From Quadrisphaera sp. DSM 44207 (GTDB taxonomy: Bacteria > Actinomycetota > Actinomycetes > Actinomycetales > Quadrisphaeraceae), in contig NZ_FNKA01000003.1 in assembly GCF_900101335.1 (NCBI RefSeq), forward strand, positions 620,001 through 684,000: a stretch of 64,000 nt of DNA, in the 5' to 3' direction. A program made the position numbers and the translations under genes. Positions 53,530-63,709 of this stretch are shown piece by piece; position 1 is the stretch's first letter, and each line of letters starts with the position of its first letter. The notes below the pieces were generated by a model. It saw nothing but the letters and a program-made list of their open reading frames with translations. It was not told where the DNA came from and did not search any database.

Positions 53530-53799
53530 ATGCCGCTCGACGCCGCCACGAAGCAGCGCATCATGACCGAGTACGCCACCGCCGACGGCGACACCGGCTC
53601 CCCGGAGGTGCAGGTCGCGCTGCTCACGCAGCGGATCAAGGACCTGACGGAGCACTTCAAGGAGCACAAGCACGACCACCACAGCCGTCGTGGGCTGCTC
53701 CTGCTCGTCGGCCAGCGCCGCCGCCTGCTGCAGTACCTCGCCAAGACCGACATCAACCGGTACCGGTCGCTGATCGAGCGGCTCGGCATCCGCCGCTGA
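53530..53799 (+). CDS. rpsO: 30S ribosomal protein S15
   Basis: Small-subunit protein binding the 16S rRNA three-way junction and bridging to 23S. It is 89 residues: [80 protein letters not shown]. Length and sequence match the family. It is followed by a 15-bp hairpin. SD GAGGAGC lies about 11 nt upstream. Confidence 0.98.
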   Translation: MPLDAATKQRIMTEYATADGDTGSPEVQVALLTQRIKDLTEHFKEHKHDHHSRRGLLLLVGQRRRLLQYLAKTDINRYRSLIERLGIRR

Positions 53800-53803
53800 C
53801 CCC

Positions 53804-53835
53804 CGCGACCCCCGGCCGCCCGGCCGGGGGTCGCG
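53804..53835 (+). terminator. Intrinsic-type hairpin after rpsO
   Basis: Fifteen consecutive base pairs (CGCGACCCCCGGCCG at 53804-53818, complement at 53821-53835) with a 2-base loop start 5 nt after the rpsO stop. The innermost pairs must open to allow a loop. No T-run follows. It separates rpsO from pnp. Confidence 0.6.
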
Positions 53836-54000
53836 CCGCACTCCCCACCTCGCACCACACCGCCACCACCACCGCCGCGAGCGGGACGGCGCGCCGCGCC
53901 GGTCCTCGGTAGTGGCCTCCGGGACCAGCGCCCGTGGGCCTCGATCGGGAACCGGGCCCGCGTCCGTCCGCGACCGGCCCGAACGAACAGGAGGGCACCC

Positions 54001-56271
54001 GTGGAGGGTCCCGAGATCACGTCCGCCGAGGCGACCATCGACAACGGCCGCTTCGGCACCCGCACCGTGCGCTTCGAGACGGGCCGCCTGGCCCGCCAGG
54101 CCGCCGGCTCCGTCGCCGCCTACCTCGACGGCGAGACGATGCTGCTGTCGACCACGACGGCGAGCAAGCAGCCGAAGGACCACTTCGACTTCTTCCCGCT
54201 CACCGTGGACGTCGAGGAGCGCATGTACGCCGCCGGGCGCATCCCCGGCTCGTTCTTCCGCCGCGAGGGCCGCCCGAGCACCGACGCCATCCTCACCTGC
54301 CGCCTGATCGACCGGCCGCTGCGCCCGTCGTTCGTCTCCGGGCTGCGCAACGAGGTCCAGGTGGTCATCACGGTGCTCTCGCTGCACCCGGACGACCCGT
54401 ACGACGTCCTGGCGATCAACGCCGCGTCGGCGTCCACCCAGCTGTCCGGCCTGCCGTTCTCCGGCCCGGTCGGCGGCGTGCGCGTCGCGTTGATCGACGG
54501 TCAGTGGGTGGCCTTCCCGCGCCACTCCGACCACGAGCGCGCGGTCTTCGACATGGTCGTCGCCGGCCGCGTCGTGGGCGACGACGTCGCGATCATGATG
54601 GTCGAGGCGGAGGCCACCGAGGCCGCCTGGGACCTCGTCCAGGGCGGTGCGGGCGCCCCGACCGAGGACGTCGTCGCCGCCGGCCTGGAGGCCGCCAAGC
54701 CCTTCATCGCCGAGCTGTGCCGGGCGCAGTCGCAGCTGGCCGCCGAGGCGGCGAAGGAGACGGTGGAGTTCCCCCGCTTCCTCGACTACGCCGACGACGT
54801 GCTCGAGGCCGTCGCCGCCACCGCCTCCGAGGAGCTGGCCGCGGCGCTGACCATCGCCGGCAAGCAGGAGCGCGAGGCCCGCACCGAGGAGGTCAAGGCC
54901 GCCGTCAAGGCGCAGCTGGCCGACCGCTTCGAGGGCCGCGAGAAGGAGGTCAGCGCCGCCTTCCGGTCGCTGACCAAGCGGCTCGTGCGCCAGCGCATCC
55001 TGCGCGACGGCGTGCGCATCGACGGCCGCGGCCTGCGCGACATCCGCCAGCTGTCGGCCGAGGTCGACGTCCTCCCGCGCGTGCACGGCTCGGCCCTGTT
55101 CGAGCGCGGGGAGACCCAGATCCTCGGGGTGACGACGCTGAACATGCTCCGCATGGAGCAGCAGCTCGACACGCTCTCCCCGGAGACCCGCAAGCGGTAC
55201 ATGCACAACTACAACTTCCCGCCGTTCTCCACGGGCGAGACCGGCCGCGTCGGCTCCCCGAAGCGGCGCGAGATCGGCCACGGCGCCCTCGCCGAGCGCG
55301 CGCTGGTGCCGGTGCTGCCCACCCGCGAGGAGTTCCCCTACGCGATCCGCCAGGTCTCCGAGGCCCTCGGCTCCAACGGGTCCACCTCGATGGGCTCGGT
55401 GTGCGCCTCGACCCTGTCGCTGCTCAACGCCGGCGTGCCGCTGCGCGCGCCGGTGGCGGGCATCGCGATGGGCCTGGTCTCCGACACCGTGGACGGCGAG
55501 ACGCGCTACGCGGCGCTGACCGACATCCTCGGCGCCGAGGACGCCTTCGGCGACATGGACTTCAAGGTCGCCGGCACGCGGGAGTTCGTCACCGCGATCC
55601 AGCTGGACACCAAGCTGGACGGCATCCCCGCCCAGGTCCTCGCCGGCGCGCTGACCCAGGCCCGCGACGCGCGCCTGCACATCCTCGACGTCATGGCCGA
55701 GGCCATCGACCGCCCCGACGAGATGGCCCCCACCGCGCCGCGCGTGATCACGGTGAAGGTGCCGGTCGACAAGATCGGCGAGGTCATCGGCCCCAAGGGC
55801 AAGATGATCAACCAGATCCAGGACGACACGGGCGCCGACATCTCCATCGAGGACGACGGCACCGTCTACATCGGCGCGGTCGACGGGCCCTCCGCGGAGG
55901 CCGCCCGCTCGGCGGTCAACGCGATCGCCAACCCGCAGATGCCGGAGGTGGGCGAGCGCTACGTCGGCACCGTGGTCAAGACCACGACGTTCGGCGCGTT
56001 CATCTCCCTCACCCCGGGCAAGGACGGCCTGCTGCACATCTCCAAGATGCGGGCCCTGACCGGCGGCAAGCGGGTGGAGAACGTCGAGGACGTCCTGTCC
56101 GTGGGCCAGAAGGTGCAGGTCGAGATCACCGAGATCGACCCGCGCGGCAAGCTGAGCCTGTCCCCGGTCGTCGAGGGCTCCGAGGACGGCGGCTCCGCGG
56201 ACGGCGGCTCCGCCGGCGCCTCGGGCGACGGCGCCGCCGAGCAGGCCGCCCCGGCCGGGGCCAGCGCCTGA
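54001..56271 (+). CDS. pnp: Polyribonucleotide nucleotidyltransferase (PNPase)
   Basis: 3'-to-5' phosphorolytic exoribonuclease of RNA decay; in actinobacteria it also makes guanosine tetraphosphate-like products and 3' tails. It is 756 residues. Two RNase PH domains include [20 protein letters not shown] and [20 protein letters not shown] in the first and [19 protein letters not shown] with [19 protein letters not shown] in the second. A KH domain ([20 protein letters not shown]) and an S1 domain ([20 protein letters not shown]) follow. SD AGGAGGG precedes GTG 54001. A Gly/Ser/Asp-rich tail ends the protein. Confidence 0.98.
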   Translation: MEGPEITSAEATIDNGRFGTRTVRFETGRLARQAAGSVAAYLDGETMLLSTTTASKQPKDHFDFFPLTVDVEERMYAAGRIPGSFFRREGRPSTDAILTCRLIDRPLRPSFVSGLRNEVQVVITVLSLHPDDPYDVLAINAASASTQLSGLPFSGPVGGVRVALIDGQWVAFPRHSDHERAVFDMVVAGRVVGDDVAIMMVEAEATEAAWDLVQGGAGAPTEDVVAAGLEAAKPFIAELCRAQSQLAAEAAKETVEFPRFLDYADDVLEAVAATASEELAAALTIAGKQEREARTEEVKAAVKAQLADRFEGREKEVSAAFRSLTKRLVRQRILRDGVRIDGRGLRDIRQLSAEVDVLPRVHGSALFERGETQILGVTTLNMLRMEQQLDTLSPETRKRYMHNYNFPPFSTGETGRVGSPKRREIGHGALAERALVPVLPTREEFPYAIRQVSEALGSNGSTSMGSVCASTLSLLNAGVPLRAPVAGIAMGLVSDTVDGETRYAALTDILGAEDAFGDMDFKVAGTREFVTAIQLDTKLDGIPAQVLAGALTQARDARLHILDVMAEAIDRPDEMAPTAPRVITVKVPVDKIGEVIGPKGKMINQIQDDTGADISIEDDGTVYIGAVDGPSAEAARSAVNAIANPQMPEVGERYVGTVVKTTTFGAFISLTPGKDGLLHISKMRALTGGKRVENVEDVLSVGQKVQVEITEIDPRGKLSLSPVVEGSEDGGSADGGSAGASGDGAAEQAAPAGASA

Positions 56272-56272
56272 C

Positions 56273-57622
56273 GTGGCCGCCGTCCCCCTGCCGCTGACCG
56301 GCACGGACGGCACCCGCACCCTCTCCGGGGAGGACGCCGGCGCGCTCGTGCGCCGCAGCGTCCTCCCCGGAGGCGTCCGGGTGCTGACCGAGGCCGTCCC
56401 GGGCATGCGGTCGGTGACCGTGGGCGCCTGGGTGGGCGTCGGCTCGCGCGACGAGGCCTCCGGTCACCACGGCTCCACGCACTTCCTCGAGCACCTGCTC
56501 TTCAAGGGCACCGCCCGGCGCACCGCGATGGACATCGCCGCGGCCTTCGACGCCGTGGGCGGGGAGTCCAACGCCGCGACCGGCAAGGAGCACACGACGT
56601 ACTACGCGCGCGTGCTCGACGCCGACCTGCCGATGGCGATCGACGTCATCGGCGACATGGTCACCTCGGCGACGATCACCGAGGAGGACGTCGCCAGCGA
56701 GCGCGGCGTCATCCTCGAGGAGCTCGCCATGAACGACGACGACCCCACCGACGTCGCGCACGAGCGCTTCGCCGAGCAGGTCTTCGGCGAGGGCACCCCG
56801 CTCGGGCGGCCCATCGGCGGCACGGCGCAGTCGATCCTCGACGTCCCCCGCGACGCCGTCCTCGCCCACTACCGCCAGCACTACACCGCGCCCGGGATCG
56901 TCGTCACCGCCGCCGGCGGCCTCGAGCACGAGGCCGTGTGCGCGCTCGTGCGCGAGGCCCTCGGGCGCGCCGGGTGGGACCTCGCTGAGGGCGCCCGGCC
57001 GCTGCCGCGCCGCTCCAGCGCCCTGCAGGTGCCCCCGCCCGCCGCGGGCGGGGTGCTGACGGTGGAGCGGCCCACCGAGCAGGCGAACGTGCTGCTCGGC
57101 GGGCTCGGCGTCCCCGCCGCGGACCCGCGCCGCCACGCGCTGGCGGTGCTCAACGCCGTCCTCGGCGGCGGCATGAGCAGCCGCCTGTTCCAGGAGGTGC
57201 GCGAGAAGCGCGGCCTGGCGTACTCCGTGTACTCCTTCGGCGCCGGCTACGCCGACGCCGGCTACTTCGGCCTGTACGCCGGGTGCGCCCCGGCGAAGAC
57301 GGCGCAGGTCGTACAGCTGCTGGCCGAGCAGTGGCAGCTGCTGGCCACCGACGGCGTCGGCCGCGAGGAGCTGGAGCGCGCGGTCGGGCAGGTGCGCGGC
57401 GGCACGGTGCTGGCCCTGGAGGACTCCAGCGCCCGCATGTCCCGCCTGGGCAAGGCCGAGCTCGTGCACGGGGAGTGGCTGAGCGTGGAGGCGGCGCTGG
57501 CGCGCACCGCGGCGGTGACCGCCGACGACGTCCAGGCCCTCGCCGCCGCCCTGTGGGAGCAGCCGCACCACCTGACCGTCGTGGGGCCCTTCGACGCCGA
57601 CCCGGTGCCCACCGCCCCCTGA
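56273..57622 (+). CDS. M16-family zinc metallopeptidase (PqqL/mitochondrial-processing-peptidase like)
   Basis: Insulinase-superfamily zinc protease, 449 residues. The inverted zinc motif is [16 protein letters not shown] (HxxEH, about residue 67-71), with the distal Glu in [16 protein letters not shown] or [18 protein letters not shown] (about 145). The substrate-binding C-terminal half has [19 protein letters not shown]. In actinobacteria this gene usually sits between pnp and dapB; here three riboflavin genes lie between them. GTG 56273 starts 1 nt after pnp. Function in the cell is unknown. Confidence 0.93.
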   Translation: MAAVPLPLTGTDGTRTLSGEDAGALVRRSVLPGGVRVLTEAVPGMRSVTVGAWVGVGSRDEASGHHGSTHFLEHLLFKGTARRTAMDIAAAFDAVGGESNAATGKEHTTYYARVLDADLPMAIDVIGDMVTSATITEEDVASERGVILEELAMNDDDPTDVAHERFAEQVFGEGTPLGRPIGGTAQSILDVPRDAVLAHYRQHYTAPGIVVTAAGGLEHEAVCALVREALGRAGWDLAEGARPLPRRSSALQVPPPAAGGVLTVERPTEQANVLLGGLGVPAADPRRHALAVLNAVLGGGMSSRLFQEVREKRGLAYSVYSFGAGYADAGYFGLYAGCAPAKTAQVVQLLAEQWQLLATDGVGREELERAVGQVRGGTVLALEDSSARMSRLGKAELVHGEWLSVEAALARTAAVTADDVQALAAALWEQPHHLTVVGPFDADPVPTAP

Positions 57623-57730
57623 GCGGGGCGCGGGGGGCGGGCGCGGAAGCAGCAGCGGCCGCCCGCTGTTGCTCGCGTGGACAGCTGACCAGCCGCCGGG
57701 ACGCCGGCGGCACGGACCGGAGGAGGCGCC

Positions 57731-58353
57731 GTGTTCACCGGCATCGTCGAGGAGCTCGGCCAGGTCGTCGCCGTGGAGGCCGGCCGCGACAGCGCCCGCG
57801 TGGTGCTGCGGGGCCCGCTGGTGACCTCCGACGCCGGCCACGGGGACTCCATCTGCGTCAACGGCGCCTGCCTGACCGTCACCTCCTGGGGCGAGGGGGA
57901 GTTCACGGCCGACGTCATGGCGGAGACGCTGCAGCGCACCACCCTCGGCGGCCTGCGGCCCGGGGACCGCGTCAACCTCGAGCGGGCCGTGCCGGCCGGC
58001 GGGCGCCTGGGCGGGCACGTGGTGCAGGGCCACGTCGACGGCGTCGGGCGGGTGCTCGACCGCACGCCCGGGGACGCGTGGGAGACGGTGCGCTTCGCGC
58101 TGCCCCGCGCGCTCGGCCGCTACGTGGCCGAGAAGGGCTCCATCGCCCTCGACGGCGTGTCCCTGACGGTGGTCGCGGTCGAGGACGCCGACGAGGAGAC
58201 CTCGGTCGTCACCGTCGGCCTCATCCCCACCACGCTGGCGGCGACGACGGTGGGCCGCGCCGCGCCCGGCACGCCCGTCAACGTCGAGGTCGACGTCGTC
58301 GCCAAGTACGTCGAGCGCCTGCTCGGCTCGCGCGCCGCGCCGGCGGGGCGGCC

Positions 58354-58357
<4 letters not shown>
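57731..58357 (+). CDS. ribE: Riboflavin synthase alpha chain
   Basis: Last enzyme of riboflavin synthesis: dismutates two 6,7-dimethyl-8-ribityllumazine to riboflavin. It is 208 residues, two tandem lumazine-binding domains: [40 protein letters not shown] and [20 protein letters not shown] in the first; [20 protein letters not shown] and [20 protein letters not shown] in the second. SD GGAGGAG precedes GTG 57731. I found no FMN riboswitch in the 108-bp leader. It starts the ribE-ribA-ribH set, each overlapping the next. Confidence 0.97.
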
Positions 58358-59572
<1,215 letters not shown>

Positions 59573-59573
<1 letters not shown>

Positions 59574-60334
59574 TGGCGCCGCTGCGGGTCGCCGTGGTCG
59601 GCGCGGGCGGGCGCATGGGCACCGCGGCCTGCGCGGCGGTCGAGGCCGCGGACGACCTGCAGCTCGTCGCGCGCATCGGGCGCGGGGACGACGTGCGGGA
59701 GGCCGCCCGCGCCGGCGCGGACGTCGCGGTGGAGCTGTCGGTGCCCTCGGCGGCCCCGCACCACGTCAGCGAGCTGATCGACGCCGGCGTCCACGTCGTC
59801 GTCGGCACCACCGGCTGGGACGACGCGGCGCTGACGCGGCTGCGCGGGGAGCTGGCCCACCCCAGCGTCCCGGAGGGCGTCGGGGTGCTCATCGCCCCGA
59901 ACTTCGCCCTCGGAGCCGTGCTGCTCATGCGCTTCGCCGCGCAGGCGGCGCCGTACTTCGAGTCCGTGGAGGTGGTGGAGCTGCACCACCCCGCCAAGGT
60001 CGACGCGCCCAGCGGGACGGCGGTGCGCACCGCCGAGCTCATCGCGGCCGCCCGGCGCGAGGCGGGCGCCGGGCCGGCGCCGGACGCGACGAGCTCCGCG
60101 CTCGACGGCGCGCGCGGCGCGCCCGTGGCCGGCGTGCCGGTGCACAGCGTGCGCCTGCGCGGGCTGACCGCCTCCCAGGAGGTGCTGCTCGGCTCGGCGG
60201 GGGAGGTCCTCGCGCTGCGCCACGACGCCACCGAGCGCTCGGCGTTCATGCCGGGGCTGCTGCTCGGGGTGCGCCGCGTGGCCGGCCACCCCGGCCTGAC
60301 CGTCGGGCTCGAGCACTACCTCGACCTCGGCTGA
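59573..60334 (+). CDS. dapB: 4-hydroxy-tetrahydrodipicolinate reductase
   Basis: Reduces hydroxy-tetrahydrodipicolinate with NAD(P)H on the way to diaminopimelate and lysine. It is 253 residues. The Rossmann motif VAVVGAGGRMGTAACAAV opens the protein. VVVGTTGWDDAAL and IAPNFALGAVLLMRF follow, with the catalytic VVELHHPAKVDAPSGTAVRT (about 133; His-His and Lys). The C-terminal dimer domain has LRGLTASQEVLLGSAGEVL. ATG 59573 overlaps the ribH stop. Commonly near the M16 protease in actinobacteria. Confidence 0.97.
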
Positions 60335-60350
60335 GCCGGAGGCCCTCGGC

Positions 60351-60800
60351 GTGCGCGCGAAGGTCGTCGTGGCGGTGCTGCTGGCCGCGCTGCTGCTCTA
60401 CCTGCTGCTGCTCGGCCAGCGCGGCTGGCTGCTGATCGCCTCCGGGCAGGGCCCGGTGCCGGTGCTGTTCGGCCTCGGCGTGCTGCTGCTGCCGCTGCTC
60501 GTGGCCTGGGCGGTGCTGCGCGAGCTGGTCTTCGGGGTGCGCACCGAGGCCATGGCCCGCGAGCTGGACGCCGCCGGGCGCCTGCCCGTCGACGACCTGC
60601 CCCGCACCCCGAGCGGGCGGGTGCAGCGCGCGGCGGCCGACGCGGCCTTCGCCCGCTACCGGGCGGAGACCGAGGCCGACCCGCAGGACTGGGGCGGCTG
60701 GTTCCGCCTCGGGTGCGCCTACGACGCCGCAGGGGACCGCCGGCGCGCCCGACGGGCGCTGCGGCACGCCTCCGCCCTGCGTCGCGCCCGCTCCGGCTGA
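60351..60800 (+). CDS. Small membrane protein with a C-terminal helical (TPR-like) part
   Basis: 149 residues from GTG 60351. Two hydrophobic segments (VVVAVLLAALLLYLLLLGQR and VPVLFGLGVLLLPLLVAWAV) flank a short loop. A soluble C-terminal half follows with DAAFARYRAETEADPQDWGG, WFRLGCAYDAAGDRRRARRA and LRHASALRRAR, which resembles one to two tetratricopeptide units. Actinobacteria often place such a protein after dapB. Function unknown. It follows dapB by 16 nt and may be in the same transcript. Confidence 0.8.
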   Translation: MRAKVVVAVLLAALLLYLLLLGQRGWLLIASGQGPVPVLFGLGVLLLPLLVAWAVLRELVFGVRTEAMARELDAAGRLPVDDLPRTPSGRVQRAAADAAFARYRAETEADPQDWGGWFRLGCAYDAAGDRRRARRALRHASALRRARSG

Positions 60801-60843
60801 GCGGCGGGCGCGCGAGGAGCGCGCTGCCCTGCGCGGCGGCAGG

Positions 60844-60857
60844 CGCCGGGCCCGGCG
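60844..60857. other. GC palindrome in a convergent gap
   Basis: CGCCGGGCCCGGCG is a perfect 14-bp palindrome between the dapB-side genes and the converging membrane acyltransferase gene. It may help terminate from both sides; no T-run is present. Confidence 0.35.
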
Positions 60858-60874
60858 GTGAGGGCTGGGCGCGC

Positions 60875-62080
60875 CTACCGCGGTCGCGCTGCCGGGCCCG
60901 CGGCCGCGCGCGCGGCCGCGGCGGCGACCTGCTCCAGCGGCCCGCGCTCCCCGGTCAGGCGCCACAGCAGGCCGATCGCCACGGCGCCGAGGGCGTGCAC
61001 GAGGTAGAGCGCGGTGTCCGGCAGCAGCAGCTGCATCGGCGCGATCAGCAGCACGTGGGTGGTGTAGAGGGTCAGCGTCATCGACCCGGGCGCGGACACC
61101 GGCAGCAGGGCCCGCGCCCCCGCCGCCGAGCGGGAGACGAGCAGGCACAGCCCCAGCACGGCCAGGGCCGTCCCGCTGGTGGACAGCAGGTCGAACGGCG
61201 TTCCCGAGTGGGGCGCCGCGACGGTGAGCCAGGCCCACGAGGTCGTCGGCGTCGTCCCGTACAGCGACGAGCGCAGCGCGACCTGCAGCGGCTCGCCGGC
61301 GAGGGGGGAGTCCGGCGGCAGGCTCGCCGCGAGGGCCCGCACCCCGCCCGCAGCGTCCAGCAGCACCCGGGAGGCGAGCACGGCCGCGACGGCGAGGACG
61401 GCGCCGCCGACGGCCGCCCGGGCCGCTGCGCCCGCCCGGTGCAGGTCGAGGCGGCCGACGGCCAGGCCGACGAGCACGTACCCCGTCCACTGCAGCGCCG
61501 GGTAGTAGCCGGTGAGCACCAGCTCGGTGAGCAGCTGCACCGGATCGAGCAGCGACAGCCACGACGGGACGTCGCCCGGCCCCGGCGGCGCGAGGCGGCG
61601 CAGCAGGTGCCCGAGGACGGGGGAGAGGAGCGGCCAGGCCACCGCGAGCATCCCCAGGGTGCGGGCGCGCAGCCCGAGGAAGGGCACCGCGACCGCGAAC
61701 AGCACCCCGTAGACGACGAGGATGATCGCGATCGGGCTCGGCCACAGCGCGAGGGTCAGCCCGACGGCCGTGACCACGCCGGCGCGGGCGAGCACCCCGC
61801 GGCGCGCCGCGGCCAGCGCCGCGCCGGTGCGCGGGTGCGGGCCGCCGCTGGCGAGGGCGAGCCCGACGCCGGCGAGGACGGCGAACAGCGCCGAGGCGCG
61901 TCCGCTGAACAGCAGGTGCGCCGCGGTCACCCGCCCCGCGGCGTCGGTCTCCGGCAGCACGTGCACCGCCATCATCCCGAGCAGCGCGAGACCGCGGGCG
62001 GCGTCCACCCCGCTCAGCCGGTCCCGGCGCCCCGTGGGCGCCGCCGTTCCCGCCCGCGTCGTCGAACCGCTCATCGCCAC
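60875..62080 (-). CDS. Acyltransferase-like polytopic membrane protein (DUF418/DUF1624/heparan-alpha-glucosaminide N-acetyltransferase type)
   Basis: A 401-residue polytopic membrane protein with about ten helices. It begins after a short Thr/Arg-rich leader with LSGVDAARGLALLGMMAVHV, the hallmark start of the large class of integral membrane acyltransferases (DUF418, DUF1624 and OafA-like). HLLFSGRASALFAVLAGVGL follows. Substrate unknown; relatives modify cell-surface sugars or lipids. GTG 62080 and ATG 62074 are equally possible starts. It is downstream of the azlD remnant (20-bp gap) on the same strand. Confidence 0.8.
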   Translation of the reverse strand: MAMSGSTTRAGTAAPTGRRDRLSGVDAARGLALLGMMAVHVLPETDAAGRVTAAHLLFSGRASALFAVLAGVGLALASGGPHPRTGAALAAARRGVLARAGVVTAVGLTLALWPSPIAIILVVYGVLFAVAVPFLGLRARTLGMLAVAWPLLSPVLGHLLRRLAPPGPGDVPSWLSLLDPVQLLTELVLTGYYPALQWTGYVLVGLAVGRLDLHRAGAAARAAVGGAVLAVAAVLASRVLLDAAGGVRALAASLPPDSPLAGEPLQVALRSSLYGTTPTTSWAWLTVAAPHSGTPFDLLSTSGTALAVLGLCLLVSRSAAGARALLPVSAPGSMTLTLYTTHVLLIAPMQLLLPDTALYLVHALGAVAIGLLWRLTGERGPLEQVAAAAARAAAGPAARPR

Positions 62081-62099
62081 CCCCGCGCGTCCGGGGGCC

Positions 62100-62393
62100 T
62101 CAGCCCCACCCGGTGCTCCGCAGCATGGCGGCCGTCGCCGCGGCGAGCACCACGGCGAGGAGGAACGGGGCCCGCAGCGCCAGCGCCGCGGCCGCCACGA
62201 GCAGGGCCGGCACCCGCGCGTCCGGCACGAGCGAGCGCCCGTCGGCGAGCGCCTGCACGGCCGTCAGCGCGGCGAGCAGCGCCACGGTGCCCAGCGCCGC
62301 GGCGCGCGCGGTGCCCGGCCGGTCCAGCCACCGCGGCGGCGCGAGGTGCCCGGCCAGCTTGACGGCGAAGCACGCCGCCGAGGCGACGAGCAC
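62100..62393 (-). pseudogene. azlD: AzlD-type branched-chain amino acid exporter subunit, 5' end altered
   Basis: The 97-residue stretch from GTG 62393 matches the AzlD family, the small partner of AzlC in branched-chain amino acid efflux: ACFAVKLAGHLAPPRW, ALGTVALLAALTAVQALADG, DARVPALLVAAAALALRAPF and a final LRSTGWG. Normal AzlD begins about 6-8 residues earlier and directly overlaps azlC. Here no azlC sequence precedes it; the frame runs on upstream into unrelated sequence (to 62696), and composition changes near 62400. I read it as an exporter gene truncated by a rearrangement; a short but functional start at 62393 cannot be ruled out. Confidence 0.6.
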
Positions 62394-62617
62394 GAGGCAA
62401 CGCCGCCACCATCCTCGGGCTGTGATCTCGGCCAGCAGGACAAGCGTGCTGCAGCCTCGAGGTCCGCCGGTGACGCGGTCGAGGTCCTCCGCACCAGCGT
62501 GGTTCCTGACCCGCTCAGCCCCTGAGCTCCCGGCTGAGGGTGTCCCGCAGCAGGCACCGGCATCGGGCGAGCCGTGCGGGGCACCGGCTACCCACCAGAC
62601 CCATCGACTCGCAGCAT

Positions 62618-62653
62618 CGTCGGCACGGTCGAGGTCGTCGGCACGGTCGAGCT
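62618..62653. repeat. 18-bp tandem repeat, two copies
   Basis: CGTCGGCACGGTCGAGGT at 62618-62635 is followed by a copy differing in one base (GCT for GGT at the end) at 62636-62653. Confidence 0.85.
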
Positions 62654-62720
62654 CGTCCTGCGCTGCCTGCCCAGGCAGCAGCTGAGCAAGACCCACGAGT
62701 CGACCGTCGGAGCAGTCGGT

Positions 62721-62726
62721 GATGAT
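62721..62726 (+). promoter_or_regulatory. Candidate -10 box for the gene at 62733
   Basis: GATGAT ends 6 nt before GTG 62733, the same spacing as the other leaderless candidates here. A -35 is not evident. Confidence 0.35.
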
Positions 62727-62732
62727 GGCGCC

Positions 62733-63602
62733 GTGGCGGGGGGCGCTGTGAGCGGCGGCGGTGAGAGGCAGTCTCAGGATTCCTCGTCGATGGCCGTTGA
62801 CGCCGTTGCCGCCGCTGCCGCTACCGGGGTCGGTGCTCTCGTTGGGGGTTCGCCCGGCGCCATGGCCGGCGCGGCGATGCAGCCGCTGCTCACCCGGGCG
62901 CTGGAGCGCGCGGGAGCTGAGATCGGCATCTGGCGACGTCGCTCCGCGGCGAGGGTCCTCGAGGATGCCTCGCGCCGGTTAGACCGCAGTCCTGACGACG
63001 TCGTGGAGCTGGCCACCCGGTCGCCTCAGTCGGCGCAGTTGTTGGCCGAGACGCTGTTCGCTGCGGCGCGCACGGTCAACGAGCAGAAGGTCCGCGCTCT
63101 GGCACGGGCGCTGGCCAATGGGCTACGTGATGACGAGGCGCGCCCGGACGAGGAGCAGCTCGTGGTGGCAGCCCTCGGTGAGGTCGAGGCTCCCCACATC
63201 AAGGTCCTCACACACCTGGGCCCTGAGCGGGCACGCTTCCGCACTCAGGCGACCGGTCTTCGCAGCCGGACTACGACGAGCCGTGGACGGCACCCGGCCT
63301 CCCTCGCCGAGGAGTGCCGGCTCAGCCGGGCGTCGGTGCGGGCCGTGCTGTCAGTGCTGGAGCGAGCCGGGATGGCTGTCCCCGACCAGGGATCGGAGAC
63401 CACCCGGATCGACAAACTGATCATCGAGGTGCAGCAGGAGGTCAACAAGATCGCCAACCTCCTGCTCAACCCGCCCGAGAACGGCAAGATCCCGAGCAGC
63501 AAGAGACCGCACGAGCTGCGGCGGCCTGGGTCGCCCGCAACGGCCGGCTGGGTGATCACACCCTTCGGCCAGCTGTGCTTGGACTACCTCGAGGATGCCT
63601 AG
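62733..63602 (+). CDS. Protein of unknown function with possible C-terminal winged helix
   Basis: I do not recognise this gene. From GTG 62733 it is 289 residues; GTG 62748 and ATG 62790 are other starts. The first part has a Gly/Ala-rich hydrophobic stretch (AVDAVAAAAATGVGALVGG and PGAMAGAAMQPLL) that could be a membrane or hairpin segment. A helical middle region carries TRSPQSAQLLAETLFAAART and NEQKVRALARALANGLRDDE. Near residue 205 SLAEECRLSRASVRAVLSVL, then ERAGMAVPDQG, looks like a winged helix-turn-helix. A helix (IIEVQQEVNKIANLLLN) and a Trp/Phe-rich end (GWVITPFGQLCLDYLE) close it. Codon use (GTT, GCT, GGT, TCG) is less GC-biased than its neighbours, suggesting recent transfer. Confidence 0.75.
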   Translation: MAGGAVSGGGERQSQDSSSMAVDAVAAAAATGVGALVGGSPGAMAGAAMQPLLTRALERAGAEIGIWRRRSAARVLEDASRRLDRSPDDVVELATRSPQSAQLLAETLFAAARTVNEQKVRALARALANGLRDDEARPDEEQLVVAALGEVEAPHIKVLTHLGPERARFRTQATGLRSRTTTSRGRHPASLAEECRLSRASVRAVLSVLERAGMAVPDQGSETTRIDKLIIEVQQEVNKIANLLLNPPENGKIPSSKRPHELRRPGSPATAGWVITPFGQLCLDYLEDA

Positions 63603-63696
63603 GTCACCATCGCACCCAGTGATGCGCTGGAGGAAGGAGCGGACCAGCCGCTCGCTGAGGACGGGCTTGAAGACGGGTCCTAGGCTGGCCCGCGCC

Positions 63697-63702
63697 TAGG
63701 GT
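63697..63702 (+). promoter_or_regulatory. Candidate -10 box for leaderless ridA
   Basis: TAGGGT ends 7 nt before the RidA GTG. A second TAGGCT lies at about 63681-63686. Confidence 0.45.
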
Positions 63703-63709
63703 CGGCGGT

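Larger units (their letters stand above)
62394..62732. other. Unassigned 339-bp stretch at a probable rearrangement boundary
   Basis: No convincing gene. Both strands are open in several frames, but translations are Ser/Arg/Pro-rich shadows. It contains a 7-bp hairpin CTCAGCC/GGCTGAG (62514-62520, 62532-62538) and an 18-bp tandem repeat. Composition is visibly less GC-rich than the preceding gene. It could be the debris of a mobile element or a dispersed repeat; I could not identify either. Confidence 0.5.

Noticed and set aside
57623-57730. FMN riboswitch expected before ribE
   Set aside because: None of the conserved RFN-element blocks is visible in these 108 bases; only GC-rich repeats and the SD.
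62394-62732. tRNA or attachment site at the island edge
   Set aside because: No cloverleaf-like arms or T-loop GGTTCRA sequence; no direct repeat bracketing the segment was found by eye.
63610-63690. Short minus-strand translation GPVFKPVLSERLVRSFLQRI resembling a protein fragment
   Set aside because: Too short, no start codon, stopped upstream by an in-frame TAG, and it lies in a gap between two supported genes. It could be a relic but cannot be supported.
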